64,000 nucleotides of DNA, taken from positions 5,642,001 through 5,706,000 of the forward strand of contig NZ_RJKL01000001.1 of NCBI RefSeq assembly GCF_003751945.1. The letters run 5' to 3'. Of the stretch, positions 1 through 7,582 are shown piece after piece. This stretch comes from Couchioplanes caeruleus (GTDB lineage: Bacteria > Actinomycetota > Actinomycetes > Mycobacteriales > Micromonosporaceae). The notes under the pieces are model-generated. The model made no database searches. It was not told the DNA's origin and saw only the letters and a list, made by a program, of their open reading frames with translations. A program made the translations under genes and the position numbers. How positions within the stretch are numbered: the first letter of the stretch is position 1; the number at the start of each line of letters is the position of its first letter.

Positions 1-600
1 CAGCTCGCTCAGGTCGCTGTCCGGCTCGACCAGCACGTACGGCAGATCCAGCTCGGCGTAGTAGTCCAGCACCGGCGCGGGCCCGGCGAGGTCGGCCTTG
101 GTCAGGCACAGCAGCGGTTCGACGTCGGCGTCGTACGCGGCCACCAGGCACCGGTCGATGAACCCCGTGCGCGGCGGCGGATCGGCCAGCGCGCTGACGA
201 TCACGAGCTGGTCGGCGTTGGCCACGACGACCCGCTCGAGCCGGCCCTCGGGCGTGGTGTCGTCGTCGTCGGCCGTGCGGCGCAGCACGGAGGTGCGTTC
301 GGCGATGCGCACGATGCGGGCCAGCGCCCCCGGCGTGCCGGAGACGTCGCCGACCAGTGCCACCCGGTCGCCCACCACGACGGACTTGCGGCCCAGCTCG
401 CGGGCGCGCATCGCGGTGACGATCTCGTCCTCGCTGTCCGAGTCCTCGCGGACACAGCCGTAGCGGCCCCGGTCGACGGTGATCACCAGCGCGCCGACGG
501 CGTCCTCGTGCTTGGGGCGGGTCCGGGTGCGCGGGCGCGACGACCGGCCCGGACGGACCCGGACGTCATCCTCGTCGTACTCCCGCTTGCGTGCCGGCAG
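1..600 (-). CDS. rsgA: RsgA, ribosome-dependent GTPase (3' end outside window)
   Basis: Circularly permuted GTPase that acts late in 30S subunit maturation. About the first 200 residues are present; the gene runs off base 1. A basic tail (PARKREYDEDDVRVRPG) precedes an OB-fold-like stretch (GALVITVDRGRYGC, then KSVVVGDRVALVGDVSG). The G4 motif LTKADL appears before any P-loop, as expected for the permuted order of this family. No ATG, GTG or TTG lies in frame between the aroA stop and the conserved N-terminus. A CTG at 600 sits six bases behind AGGGAG, so I chose it. The gene follows aroA directly, as in M. tuberculosis (Rv3227-Rv3228). Confidence 0.9.
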   Translation of the reverse strand, partial: MPARKREYDEDDVRVRPGRSSRPRTRTRPKHEDAVGALVITVDRGRYGCVREDSDSEDEIVTAMRARELGRKSVVVGDRVALVGDVSGTPGALARIVRIAERTSVLRRTADDDDTTPEGRLERVVVANADQLVIVSALADPPPRTGFIDRCLVAAYDADVEPLLCLTKADLAGPAPVLDYYAELDLPYVLVEPDSDLSEL

Positions 601-602
601 CT

Positions 603-1886
603 TCAGCTCCCTGTCACCAGGCCGGCCCAGAGCTCGGGGAACTCGGGCAGCGTCTTGGACGTACACGCTACGTCGGTGAGGTCGATCCCCCCGACGGCGA
701 GGCCGATCACGGCCGCGGCGTGGGCCATCCGGTGGTCGGCGTAGGTCTCGAAGGTCGTCGCCCGCAGCGGCCGGGGCGTGATGTCCAGGCCGTCGGGGTG
801 CTCCACCACCCCGGCGCCGGCCTTGGTGAGCTCGCGGGCCAGCGCGGCGATGCGGTCGGTCTCGTGGCCGCGGATGTGGGCCACCCCGCGCAGCGAGGAC
901 GGCGAGGAGGCGAGCGTGGCGAGGGCGGCGACGACCGGGGTCAGCTCACTGACCTCGGACAGGTCGGCGTCGATGCCGTGCAGGGTGCCCGTGCCCCGCA
1001 CGGTGAGCCCGTCGTCGTCCTGGCTCACCTCGGCGCCGAGCCCGGTGAGCAGCTCCGCGAGGGCGCCGACCGGCTGCCAGCTCTCGCGGGGCCAGCCGGC
1101 CAGTGTCACCGACCCGCCCGTGACCATGGCGGCGCCGAAGAACGGCGCGGCGCCGGAAAGGTCGGGCTCGATCCGCCAGGTCCGTCCGCTCAGGGCGCCC
1201 GGCTCGACGGCCCAGACGTCCGCCTCGCTCTCGTCCACGACGGCTCCGGCCGCCCGCAGCATGTGGGTGGTCATCCGCAGATGCGGCGCGGACGGCACGG
1301 GCGGCCCCTCGTGCCGCAGCACGAGACCCTTGGCGAAGCGCGGCGCCGACAGCAGCAGGCCCGACACGAACTGGCTGGAGGCCGAGGCGTCGATGACGGC
1401 CGAGCCGCCGTCGACCGCGCCGGTGCCGCGCACGACGAGCGGCAGGCCGCCCTCGGGCGACGAGTCGATGACGACGCCGAGGGACCGCAACGCCTCCACG
1501 ATCGGCCGCAGCGGGCGGTTGCGGGCGTGGGGGTCGCCGTCGAACGTGACCGTGCCCTCGGCCAGCGCGGCCACCGGCGGTGCGAACCGCATGACGGTGC
1601 CGGCCAGGCCGACGTCGATGGTGGCGGGCCCGCGCAGCGGTCCCGGCTCGACCGGCCAGACCTCCGCGCCGGACGAGTCGATCCCGGTGCCCAGTGCCCG
1701 CAGGCCGGCGGCCATCAGCGTGGTGTCGCGGGCCCGCAGCGGGCGATGGATCTCGCCGGGGCCGTCGGCGAGGGCGCTGAGCACGAGGGCCCGCGCGGTC
1801 ATCGACTTGGAGCCGGGCAGCCGCACGGTCGCGGAGACGGGCCCCGTGGCGACGGGCGCGGTCCAGGGTCGGGCTTCTGCGGTCAC
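603..1886 (-). CDS. aroA: 3-phosphoshikimate 1-carboxyvinyltransferase (EPSP synthase)
   Basis: Sixth step of the shikimate pathway: joins shikimate-3-phosphate and phosphoenolpyruvate to make EPSP, in the cytosol. The protein is 427 residues, the normal length. Visible motifs are the N-terminal LPGSKSMTARAL, GLAGTVMRF in the PEP/glyphosate region, ASASSQFVSGLLLSAPR, ETDRIAALARELTKAGA and the C-terminal YADHRMAHAAAV. The stop codon overlaps the region just upstream of rsgA, so the two are probably co-transcribed. It diverges from the SRAP gene across about 200 bp of GC-rich DNA with GCCCGCCG repeats. Confidence 0.96.
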   Translation of the reverse strand: MTAEARPWTAPVATGPVSATVRLPGSKSMTARALVLSALADGPGEIHRPLRARDTTLMAAGLRALGTGIDSSGAEVWPVEPGPLRGPATIDVGLAGTVMRFAPPVAALAEGTVTFDGDPHARNRPLRPIVEALRSLGVVIDSSPEGGLPLVVRGTGAVDGGSAVIDASASSQFVSGLLLSAPRFAKGLVLRHEGPPVPSAPHLRMTTHMLRAAGAVVDESEADVWAVEPGALSGRTWRIEPDLSGAAPFFGAAMVTGGSVTLAGWPRESWQPVGALAELLTGLGAEVSQDDDGLTVRGTGTLHGIDADLSEVSELTPVVAALATLASSPSSLRGVAHIRGHETDRIAALARELTKAGAGVVEHPDGLDITPRPLRATTFETYADHRMAHAAAVIGLAVGGIDLTDVACTSKTLPEFPELWAGLVTGS

Positions 1887-2092
1887 GGACCCATTCTGCC
1901 GGTCGGGTATGACAGCCGCCGCGCGCGGCCCGCCGCTGCGCCGCCGGGCGGCTTGTCACCGCCCGCCGCCGCGCGCGGCCCGCCGGACACGCGGCCCGCT
2001 GACTCGCCCGGCCTGCCGGACACGAGGGCTGCCGTCGCGCGCGGCTTCGGCGGGTCAGCGGGCGTGGCGGCATCGGGCGTAGGGTCTGGCGC

Positions 2093-2779
2093 ATGTGCGG
2101 GCGGTATGCGACCACGAAGAGCGAGGCCGACCTCGGCCAGCTCTTCGATGCCGTCGCGGTGGCCGAGGCACCCCCGGCGAGCTGGAACGTCGCGCCGACC
2201 GACCCGGTGCCGCTGATCCGCATGTCGCAGCGCCACGGCGGCCGCGTGGTGGACACCGCCCGCTGGGGTTTGGTGCCGCCGTGGGCCACCGACCCGCGCG
2301 CCGGTGCCCGGATGATCAACGCCCGGTCCGAGACGGTGGCCACCTCCCCGGCGTTCGCAGCGTCCTTCCAGCGCCGCCGCTGCCTGGTGCCGGCCGACGG
2401 CTGGTACGAGTGGGTGCGCACCGGCAGGCAGCGCCAGGCCTACTACATGACCCCGCGCGACTCCTCGGTGCTGGCCTTCGCGGGCATCTGGACGATGTGG
2501 CGCGCCGAGACGCTGACCTGCAGCGTGCTCACCACCGCGGCGCTCGGCGGGCTCGCGGCGGTGCACGACCGCATGCCGCTGATCCTGCCGCGCGAGCGCT
2601 GGGCGGCGTGGCTGACCGGCGGCGAGGACCCCGGCGAGCTGTTGCGGCCCCCGTCCGAGGCGGCCCTGGAGGCGATCGAGGTCCGGGCGGTCCGCCCGGA
2701 CGTCGGCAACGTCCGCAACAACGGTCCGGCGCTGACGACGCCGCTGCCGGCTCCGGCCCCGGAGTCGACTCTGTTCTGA
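2093..2779 (+). CDS. SOS response-associated peptidase (SRAP/HMCES/YedK family)
   Basis: Members of this family form a thiazolidine DNA-protein crosslink with abasic sites in single-stranded DNA and so shield them. The protein begins MCGRYATT; Cys2 becomes the catalytic N-terminal cysteine once Met is removed. Other family blocks are WNVAPTD (Asn), NARSETV (Glu), RRCLVPADGWYEW and the C-terminal VHDRMPLIL (His). Length is 228 residues. Only the ATG before Cys2 gives a functional start. I find no LexA-type GAAC-N4-GTTC box in the 206 bp upstream. An M. tuberculosis homologue (Rv3226c) has the same neighbours. Confidence 0.93.
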   Translation: MCGRYATTKSEADLGQLFDAVAVAEAPPASWNVAPTDPVPLIRMSQRHGGRVVDTARWGLVPPWATDPRAGARMINARSETVATSPAFAASFQRRRCLVPADGWYEWVRTGRQRQAYYMTPRDSSVLAFAGIWTMWRAETLTCSVLTTAALGGLAAVHDRMPLILPRERWAAWLTGGEDPGELLRPPSEAALEAIEVRAVRPDVGNVRNNGPALTTPLPAPAPESTLF

Positions 2780-2801
2780 GGCGGGCGTCTTCGACGGGCG
2801 T

Positions 2802-2828
2802 GGGCAAATCGTGACCGCCTATTTGCCC
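2802..2828. promoter_or_regulatory. Perfect 8-bp inverted repeat between SRAP and whiB genes
   Basis: GGGCAAAT and ATTTGCCC are separated by 11 bases, just after the SRAP stop, in unusually AT-rich DNA (about 2800-2920). It could be a weak terminator or an operator for the WhiB gene. A loose promoter (TTGTTC at 2881, GATAGA at 2903, 16-bp spacer) lies between it and that gene. Only the repeat itself is certain. Confidence 0.5.
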
Positions 2829-2991
2829 GGTAATAGTCGCATATCGAAATGCAAGTTTTGTTCAGAGATTGATAGGACCCTTGTTCTGATCTTCCTCCGT
2901 GCGATAGAAACCAGCGCCGGTGTGGCGACGGCGCGCATGGTGCGGGCCGCGTCGCCACGGCTCTACCGGTACCCACGGGGGAGGTGGGCTG

Positions 2992-3387
2992 ATGACACGC
3001 GCTCGAATGCCGCGTCCACACGAAGTCGCCATCGCACGACGCGATCCGAGGCTGCTCGGAGCCATCCGGGAACGCAGGGCCGACGAGGCCTGGCGGACCA
3101 GGGGCGCCTGCCGGACGGTCGATCCGGAAACCTTCTTCCCGGCTCCGAACGAGCCGACCGAGAGCGCGGTGGCGCTCTGCGGCACCTGCGACGTCCAGGG
3201 CCCCTGCCTGGCCTGGGCGCTCCGGGTGGGCGACTGCCACGGGGTCTGGGGTGGCACCACGGCCCGGGAACGCCGCGCGATGCTCATCGCCTGGCGGGAA
3301 CGCGTGCAGCCGAACGGTGACCCGGTCGACGACCACCCGGACGAGGAAGATCGCCGCCTGCTCACCCTGGAGCCGGTCAGCCGGTAA
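2992..3387 (+). CDS. WhiB-family iron-sulfur transcriptional regulator
   Basis: WhiB proteins bind a [4Fe-4S] cluster and usually act through region 4 of the principal sigma factor. The four cluster cysteines are Cys40, Cys63, Cys66 and Cys72 (C-x22-C-x2-C-x5-C). They are followed by the GVWGG turn and a basic ARERRAM segment. An extra Cys81 is present. Start ATG 2992 has a strong GGGGGAGG upstream; the frame stays open further 5' but without conserved sequence. With 131 residues it is longer than WhiB1 types, having about 35 extra residues at each end. The hydrolase gene starts two bases after its stop. The subclass is not clear to me. Confidence 0.9.
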   Translation: MTRARMPRPHEVAIARRDPRLLGAIRERRADEAWRTRGACRTVDPETFFPAPNEPTESAVALCGTCDVQGPCLAWALRVGDCHGVWGGTTARERRAMLIAWRERVQPNGDPVDDHPDEEDRRLLTLEPVSR

Positions 3388-3389
3388 CC

Positions 3390-4001
3390 ATGGGAGCTGT
3401 GCGCAGCTTCGAGATCGACACCCCGCGCGGACCGGCGCGGGTCCGGCTCACGGACCCCGCCGGCCCGCCCCTCAGTATGCTCGTCCTCGGCCACGGCGCC
3501 GGTGGGGACGTCGACGCGCCCGACCTGACCGCGGTGCACGACGCGGCGGTCGCCGGTGCCGTCCGGGTCGCCCTGGTCACCCAGCCCTACCGGGTGGCGG
3601 GTCGCCGCGCGCCCGCGCCCGCAGGTCACCTCGACGAGGCGTGGAGCGCCGTGCTGGCCGAGATCGCCGACCCGGCTCTTCCGCTCATCACCGGCGGCCG
3701 GTCCAGCGGGGCGCGGGTCGCCTGCCGTACGGCGCCATCGCTCGGTGCCGCCGGCGTGCTGGCGCTGGCCTTCCCGCTGCACCCACCGGGCAGGCCGGAG
3801 CGCAGCCGGGCCGATGAACTGCCCACCGGACTGCCGACGCTGGTCGTCAACGGCGACCGTGACCCCTTCGGCCTGCCCGAGGCCTCCGGCACCGTCGAGG
3901 TCGCCGTACGCCCCGGAGCCGTGCACGACCTGCGCCGGGACCTTCCCGGCACCGCCGAGATCGTGGCGGCGTGGTTGCGCCGGCACGGGTGGGCCGAGTA
4001 A
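3390..4001 (+). CDS. Small alpha/beta hydrolase (KANL3/Tex30, dienelactone hydrolase-like)
   Basis: A 203-residue single-domain alpha/beta hydrolase. The probable oxyanion-side motif is LGHGAGG, the nucleophile elbow is [10 protein letters not shown] (G-x-S-x-G), the acid lies in VNGDRDPFG and the catalytic His in AVHDL. No signal peptide or membrane segment, so cytosolic. It starts two bases after the upstream WhiB gene, suggesting one transcript. The substrate cannot be deduced. The family is known as Tex30/KANL3-like or COG3571. Confidence 0.8.
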   Translation: MGAVRSFEIDTPRGPARVRLTDPAGPPLSMLVLGHGAGGDVDAPDLTAVHDAAVAGAVRVALVTQPYRVAGRRAPAPAGHLDEAWSAVLAEIADPALPLITGGRSSGARVACRTAPSLGAAGVLALAFPLHPPGRPERSRADELPTGLPTLVVNGDRDPFGLPEASGTVEVAVRPGAVHDLRRDLPGTAEIVAAWLRRHGWAE

Positions 4002-4004
4002 GTC

Positions 4005-4031
4005 GGAATGCGGACAGCCGCCGCGGGCGTT
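4005..4031 (+). promoter_or_regulatory. SigR/SigH-type promoter upstream of sigR
   Basis: GGAAT at 4005-4009 and GTT at 4029-4031 are 19 bp apart, matching the GGAAT-N18/19-GTT consensus of Streptomyces SigR and mycobacterial SigH. It lies 234 bp before the sigR ATG and directly after the hydrolase stop. Autoregulation through such a promoter is established for SigR and SigH. A chance match is possible for so short a pattern; the position is the main support. Confidence 0.7.
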
Positions 4032-4264
4032 GCATCCCCTGCGAGGGTTGTCCGTCGGAAGGGGTGTGCAACGTGCGAGGCGGAACCGAGTTCGCCGAGC
4101 GGGAAGGTCAGCAGTCCCGCCGGGTGCGTGACCTGCTGTGCTCGCCGGAGTGGCCCGCGGTGTCGCCGCCGCCCGTTCCCCCATCGGTGAGCGTGAGCAC
4201 ACCAGCGGTTTTCGAATCTGCAAATGGGGCACTCCCCGTATCCTCGACACGGTCGAGGGGAGAG

Positions 4265-4903
4265 ATGCGGGTGACGCCCACAGAGCGGGTCGAACGGAGC
4301 GGACGCGGCGAGCGGACCGACGAGCGCCGCGCGCGCTTCGAGCGGGACGCGCTGCCGTTCGTCGACCAGTTGTATGCCGCGGGCCTGCGCATGACGCGCA
4401 ATCCCGCCGACGCCGAGGATCTGGTGCAGGAGACGTTCCTGAAGGCCTTCTCCGCGTTCCACCAGTTCGAAGAGGGCACCAACCTCAAGGCCTGGCTGTA
4501 CCGGATTCTGACCAACACCTACATCAACTCGTACCGGCGCAAGCAGCGGCAGCCCGTGCAGGCCCCGACCGAGGAGATCTCGGACTGGCAGCTCGCGTCG
4601 AGCGAGTCGCACACGTCCGCCGGTCTGCGCTCGGCCGAGACCGAGGCGCTCGACCGGCTGCCCGACAGCGACATCAAGGACGCGCTGCAGCAGTTGCCCG
4701 AGGAGTTCCGCCTGGCCGTCTACCTCGCCGATGTCGAGGGTTTCTCGTACAAGGAGATCGCCGACATCATGGGTACGCCGATCGGCACGGTCATGTCCCG
4801 TCTCCACCGCGGCCGGCGCAACCTGCGCAAGTTGCTCGAGCGGTACGCCGTGGATCGGGGAATCACCCGCAGCTCCAGCACGCCCGCCGCACAGGAGGCG
4901 TGA
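4265..4903 (+). CDS. sigR: ECF sigma factor SigR/SigH (thiol-oxidative stress)
   Basis: Group IV sigma factor of the SigR (Streptomyces)/SigH (Mycobacterium) type, which controls thioredoxin, mycothiol and protein-quality genes when thiols are oxidised. Region 2 spans about residues 20-90 ([38 protein letters not shown]). Region 4 spans about 125-185 ([21 protein letters not shown], then [20 protein letters not shown]). Length from ATG 4265 is 212 residues; GTG 4271 is possible. The frame is open for about 290 bases upstream, allowing a longer isoform from GTG 4073 or 4064. The anti-sigma gene rsrA follows immediately. Confidence 0.93.
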   Translation: MRVTPTERVERSGRGERTDERRARFERDALPFVDQLYAAGLRMTRNPADAEDLVQETFLKAFSAFHQFEEGTNLKAWLYRILTNTYINSYRRKQRQPVQAPTEEISDWQLASSESHTSAGLRSAETEALDRLPDSDIKDALQQLPEEFRLAVYLADVEGFSYKEIADIMGTPIGTVMSRLHRGRRNLRKLLERYAVDRGITRSSSTPAAQEA

Positions 4904-4908
4904 GCGAC

Positions 4909-5187
4909 GTGAGCGACGAGGACCAGAAGACCGACTGCAGCGTCGTCATCAGCGAGGTCTATCTCTACCTCGACCTCGAATGCAGCGACGAACGTCGGCG
5001 ACTCATCCAGAAGCATCTGGACGACTGCTCCGACTGCCTGCGCGAATACGGCATCGAGCACGAGGTGAAGGCGCTGGTCGCCCGCTGCTGCGGCGACGAG
5101 ACCGCGCCCCGGGAGCTGCGTGAGCGGCTCAAGAGCAAGCTCAGCGAGTACGTGGTCGAGGTGGAGAGCCACGAGTATCTGCCCTGA
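4909..5187 (+). CDS. rsrA: RsrA-type zinc anti-sigma factor (ZAS family)
   Basis: Redox-sensitive anti-sigma factor that holds SigR until disulfide formation expels its zinc. The zinc motif His36-x3-Cys40-x2-Cys43 (HLDDCSDC), the N-terminal Cys10 (KTDCS) and the RCCG pair Cys60/61 match Streptomyces RsrA. Cys25 is extra. Two in-frame GTG starts exist: 4900, which overlaps the sigR stop as GTGA, and 4909. GGAGG ends at 4898, giving only one base to 4900 but ten to 4909, so I prefer 4909 (92 residues). Confidence 0.92.
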   Translation: MSDEDQKTDCSVVISEVYLYLDLECSDERRRLIQKHLDDCSDCLREYGIEHEVKALVARCCGDETAPRELRERLKSKLSEYVVEVESHEYLP

Positions 5188-5205
5188 GCCCGTCCTGACC
5201 CGAGA

Positions 5206-5241
5206 AAAGGGCCCGTAGCGTTCGAACGCTACGGGCCCTTT
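5206..5241. terminator. Bidirectional terminator between rsrA and bL37
   Basis: A perfect 36-bp palindrome: 18-bp arms AAAGGGCCCGTAGCGTTC and its complement with no unpaired loop base. It is preceded by A and followed by TTTCG. It sits between the convergent ends of rsrA and the bL37 gene and could stop both transcripts. Confidence 0.85.
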
Positions 5242-5255
5242 CGTCACTCCACGGC

Positions 5256-5330
5256 TCAGGAGTTGGGACGCTTGCCGTGGTTGGCGGAGCTCTTCTTCCG
5301 GGCCTTCTTCTTGCGAGCCTTCTTGGCCAT
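5256..5330 (-). CDS. Ribosomal protein bL37 (24 residues)
   Basis: A 24-residue, very basic peptide starting MAKKARKKKARKK and ending SSANHGKRPNS. This matches bL37, a small actinobacterial 50S protein found in mycobacterial ribosome structures; the NHGKRPN end is the recognisable part. AGGAG lies six bases before the ATG on the minus strand. It is transcribed towards the palindromic terminator at 5206-5241. It is so short that standard gene callers may miss it. Confidence 0.85.
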   Translation of the reverse strand: MAKKARKKKARKKSSANHGKRPNS

Positions 5331-5500
5331 GTCGTTCTCCTGTCGTCGTGCGGCTCCCGACGGCGAGGCGGCCGTGGGTACGTCCAACCCGCCGATCGTA
5401 GTCGCCTGCGTAACGCCAGACCGCGCGCCCCATATGTGCCCGCGAGCGAATCATGATTGGATACCGTTCGAGCGACAGCGCCGAGGAGAGGACAAGCACC

Positions 5501-5716
5501 ATGGCCGACGAGATCCGTGCCGAGATGGTGGCCAATGTGTGGAAGGTCGTGGCCGCGGCCGGCGCCGAGGTCGAGGAGGGCGACACGCTGGTGATCCTCG
5601 AATCCATGAAGATGGAGATCCCGGTGCTCGCCGAGTCCGACGGCGTGGTGGCTCAGCTCGCCGTCAACGAGGGCGACGTGGTCCAGGAAGGCGACCTGAT
5701 CGCCGTCATCGAGTAG
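5501..5716 (+). CDS. Biotin/lipoyl-attachment domain protein (TB7.3-like)
   Basis: A free-standing 71-residue biotinyl domain. The biotinylation motif ESMKMEIPV surrounds the target lysine, and the half-domain repeat EGDTLVI/EGDLIAV is clear. M. tuberculosis Rv3221c (biotinylated protein TB7.3, also 71 residues) lies in the same position next to the SigH anti-sigma gene. It may act as a small carboxyl carrier, but the partner carboxylase is not encoded nearby. Start ATG 5501 has GAGGAGAGGA upstream. Confidence 0.9.
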   Translation: MADEIRAEMVANVWKVVAAAGAEVEEGDTLVILESMKMEIPVLAESDGVVAQLAVNEGDVVQEGDLIAVIE

Positions 5717-5738
5717 TGCGCGGGCGGGCGCCCGGGGC

Positions 5739-7358
5739 TCAGCGGCCGGAGATCCACCGCCGCAGGAGTCCCGCGCGCCGGTTCCGCTGCCGCGGGATCG
5801 TCAAGAGGGCGGCGTGTTCCTCCGCCTTGATGATCGCCGCGGCCCGCTCCCGGTTCTCCGGCGACAGGTCGGGGGTCGCCAGCGCCAGGTGGGCGATCGA
5901 CCACGCCAGGGTGGGTGAGCCCGCCGCGGCGGCGAGGCGGCGGCCCACCAGCGCCGCCACGTCCGAGCGCGCCGCCGGGTCGACCCACGCATAGGTGATC
6001 AGGGCGAAGAGCGCCGCCTCGGTGATCCGGTCGACGCCGCCCTTGGCGAGGTCCACCAGCAGCCGGCGCCGGATGGAGAACGGCCACGGCTCCTCGGTGC
6101 GGTGGTGCAGCAGCCCGAGACAGGCCCAGACCTGGGCGCAGCGGCGCCACAGGTCGGGATCGTGAGCGGCGAGCGCCCGGCCCACCTCGTCGTCCGGGGC
6201 CGCCGGTGGATGGGCGATCAGCGCCAGCAGATCCTCGGGCTCGACCAGGACCAGGCCCAGGGCGGCGTCGTAGGCGGCCGGAGGATGCGGCCACAGCGGA
6301 TGGGCCGCGCGGTGGAGCCGCTCCACGGCGGCGGGCGTCGGGGCGCCGGCCACGAAGGGCTCCCGCGCCGGGTCCGGCGGGGAGTCGGGGCCCGACGGCA
6401 CCCGGCTCAGCCACGGCTGATCGGCGCAGCACTCCGCAAGGTCGGTGTGCTCGTGGGTGTCGTCGAAGTGATCACGCTGAAAGTCGGCGAGGCGGACCAG
6501 GTGGGCCAGGTCGCCGTCGGCCCGGTAGCGCAGGCGGTGCCCGGTGTGCACCGCGCAGTCGTCGTCGGGGTTCTTGGCCAGGGCGCGGTCGATCCAGTCC
6601 AGCGCGTCGTCCATGCGGCCGTGGTCGGCAAGGGTGCCCGCGATGTCGGCGTACACGGAGAGGTCGTCCGGGTCGTACATCACCGCGCGGCGCAGGGCCG
6701 CCAGGGACTCCGGGATGCGGCCCGCGCTGCGGTACGCGTACCCGAGCCAGATCTCCGCGAGTTTCGACGGCCGCAACCGGGCTCCCCGGGTCGCCCACCG
6801 CACCGCCTGCTCCGCCTCTCCGAGCCGGCGCGCCAGCGCCGAGCCGGCGCCGAGCAGCATCGCGTGGTCGGCGTGGGCCCGCACGGCATGCCCGACCAGC
6901 GTCAGGTACGGCCGCAGCGCCGCCCGCCCGGCCTCCGGCGCCGGGTCGCCGATCGTCGTGCACAACTGCATGACGATCCGGGCCAGCAGGCCGGGTTCCA
7001 TCCGTTCGCCCAGGCCGGGGTCGCTGACCCAGGGCACGCCCGCCCAGTCGACCCCGGGGGTGTGCCCGCTCGCCGCCGCGAGCAGGGGCAGCCCGTCCTC
7101 GGGCCGGCCTGCCGCGGCGAGCAGGTGGGCACGGGCGACGACCGTGCCCACGAAGGCGTGCTGTTCCAGCGGGAAGAGCTCCAGGCCGCCGTCCGCGCGG
7201 GTCGCGAGGCGGCCGAGCAGCTCGTGGATCTCCGGCAGGGTCGGCGCGTGCGCGATCGCGCCGGCCAGGTGGTCGGCGGCATGGTGCACCTCTCCGCGAT
7301 CGAGCGCCGCGCGGGCGCGCTCGAGATCGCCGTCGGCGGAGCGCCTTGAGTCGTCCAT
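5739..7358 (-). CDS. Large tetratricopeptide-repeat protein
   Basis: 539 residues with no signal peptide. TPR-like helical pairs are visible in the middle, for example WLGYAYRSAGRIPESLAALR followed by a DLSVYADIAGTLADHGRMDD unit and a DWIDRALAKNPDDDC stretch, with an N-terminal unit around ALDRGEVHHAADHLAGAIAH. The C-terminal third is Ala/Leu-rich helical repeat without a motif I know. ATG 7358 follows AGGAAGG at good spacing and was chosen over an upstream start at 7442. It diverges from the SIS-domain gene. Function unknown; probably a cytosolic scaffold. Confidence 0.75.
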   Translation of the reverse strand: MDDSRRSADGDLERARAALDRGEVHHAADHLAGAIAHAPTLPEIHELLGRLATRADGGLELFPLEQHAFVGTVVARAHLLAAAGRPEDGLPLLAAASGHTPGVDWAGVPWVSDPGLGERMEPGLLARIVMQLCTTIGDPAPEAGRAALRPYLTLVGHAVRAHADHAMLLGAGSALARRLGEAEQAVRWATRGARLRPSKLAEIWLGYAYRSAGRIPESLAALRRAVMYDPDDLSVYADIAGTLADHGRMDDALDWIDRALAKNPDDDCAVHTGHRLRYRADGDLAHLVRLADFQRDHFDDTHEHTDLAECCADQPWLSRVPSGPDSPPDPAREPFVAGAPTPAAVERLHRAAHPLWPHPPAAYDAALGLVLVEPEDLLALIAHPPAAPDDEVGRALAAHDPDLWRRCAQVWACLGLLHHRTEEPWPFSIRRRLLVDLAKGGVDRITEAALFALITYAWVDPAARSDVAALVGRRLAAAAGSPTLAWSIAHLALATPDLSPENRERAAAIIKAEEHAALLTIPRQRNRRAGLLRRWISGR

Positions 7359-7540
7359 GGCCACGCCTTCCTGATCGCGCGGGCGGTCCGAGGCACCGGC
7401 GATGCCGGGCCTCGCGCGCGTAGGTGGCACGTGGTGTGCCACCGACGCGAAGCCTAGGCGACGACGCTCGATATGTCAGTCCGGCAAGCCTGCGTAGTAG
7501 TGCTCAATACGTTGCGTTTAGCGGCCGAAAAGTGCAAGAC

Positions 7541-7567
7541 TGCGCACGGTACGAGCGAGAGTGCGCA
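7541..7567. promoter_or_regulatory. Inverted repeat before the SIS-domain gene
   Basis: TGCGCAC and GTGCGCA are perfect 7-bp arms 13 bases apart, ending 15 bases before the GTG start at 7583. Related AGTGC(T/G)CAAT boxes occur near 7500 and 7560. The 7359-7582 gap is shared by two divergent genes, so this is a candidate operator. No regulator is identified and it does not resemble a DasR site. Confidence 0.4.
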
Positions 7568-7582
7568 ATTCCGGGAGGTTCA

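Noticed and set aside
591..2216. 541-codon open frame opposite aroA
   Set aside because: aroA motifs on the minus strand are complete; the + frame has no recognisable sequence.
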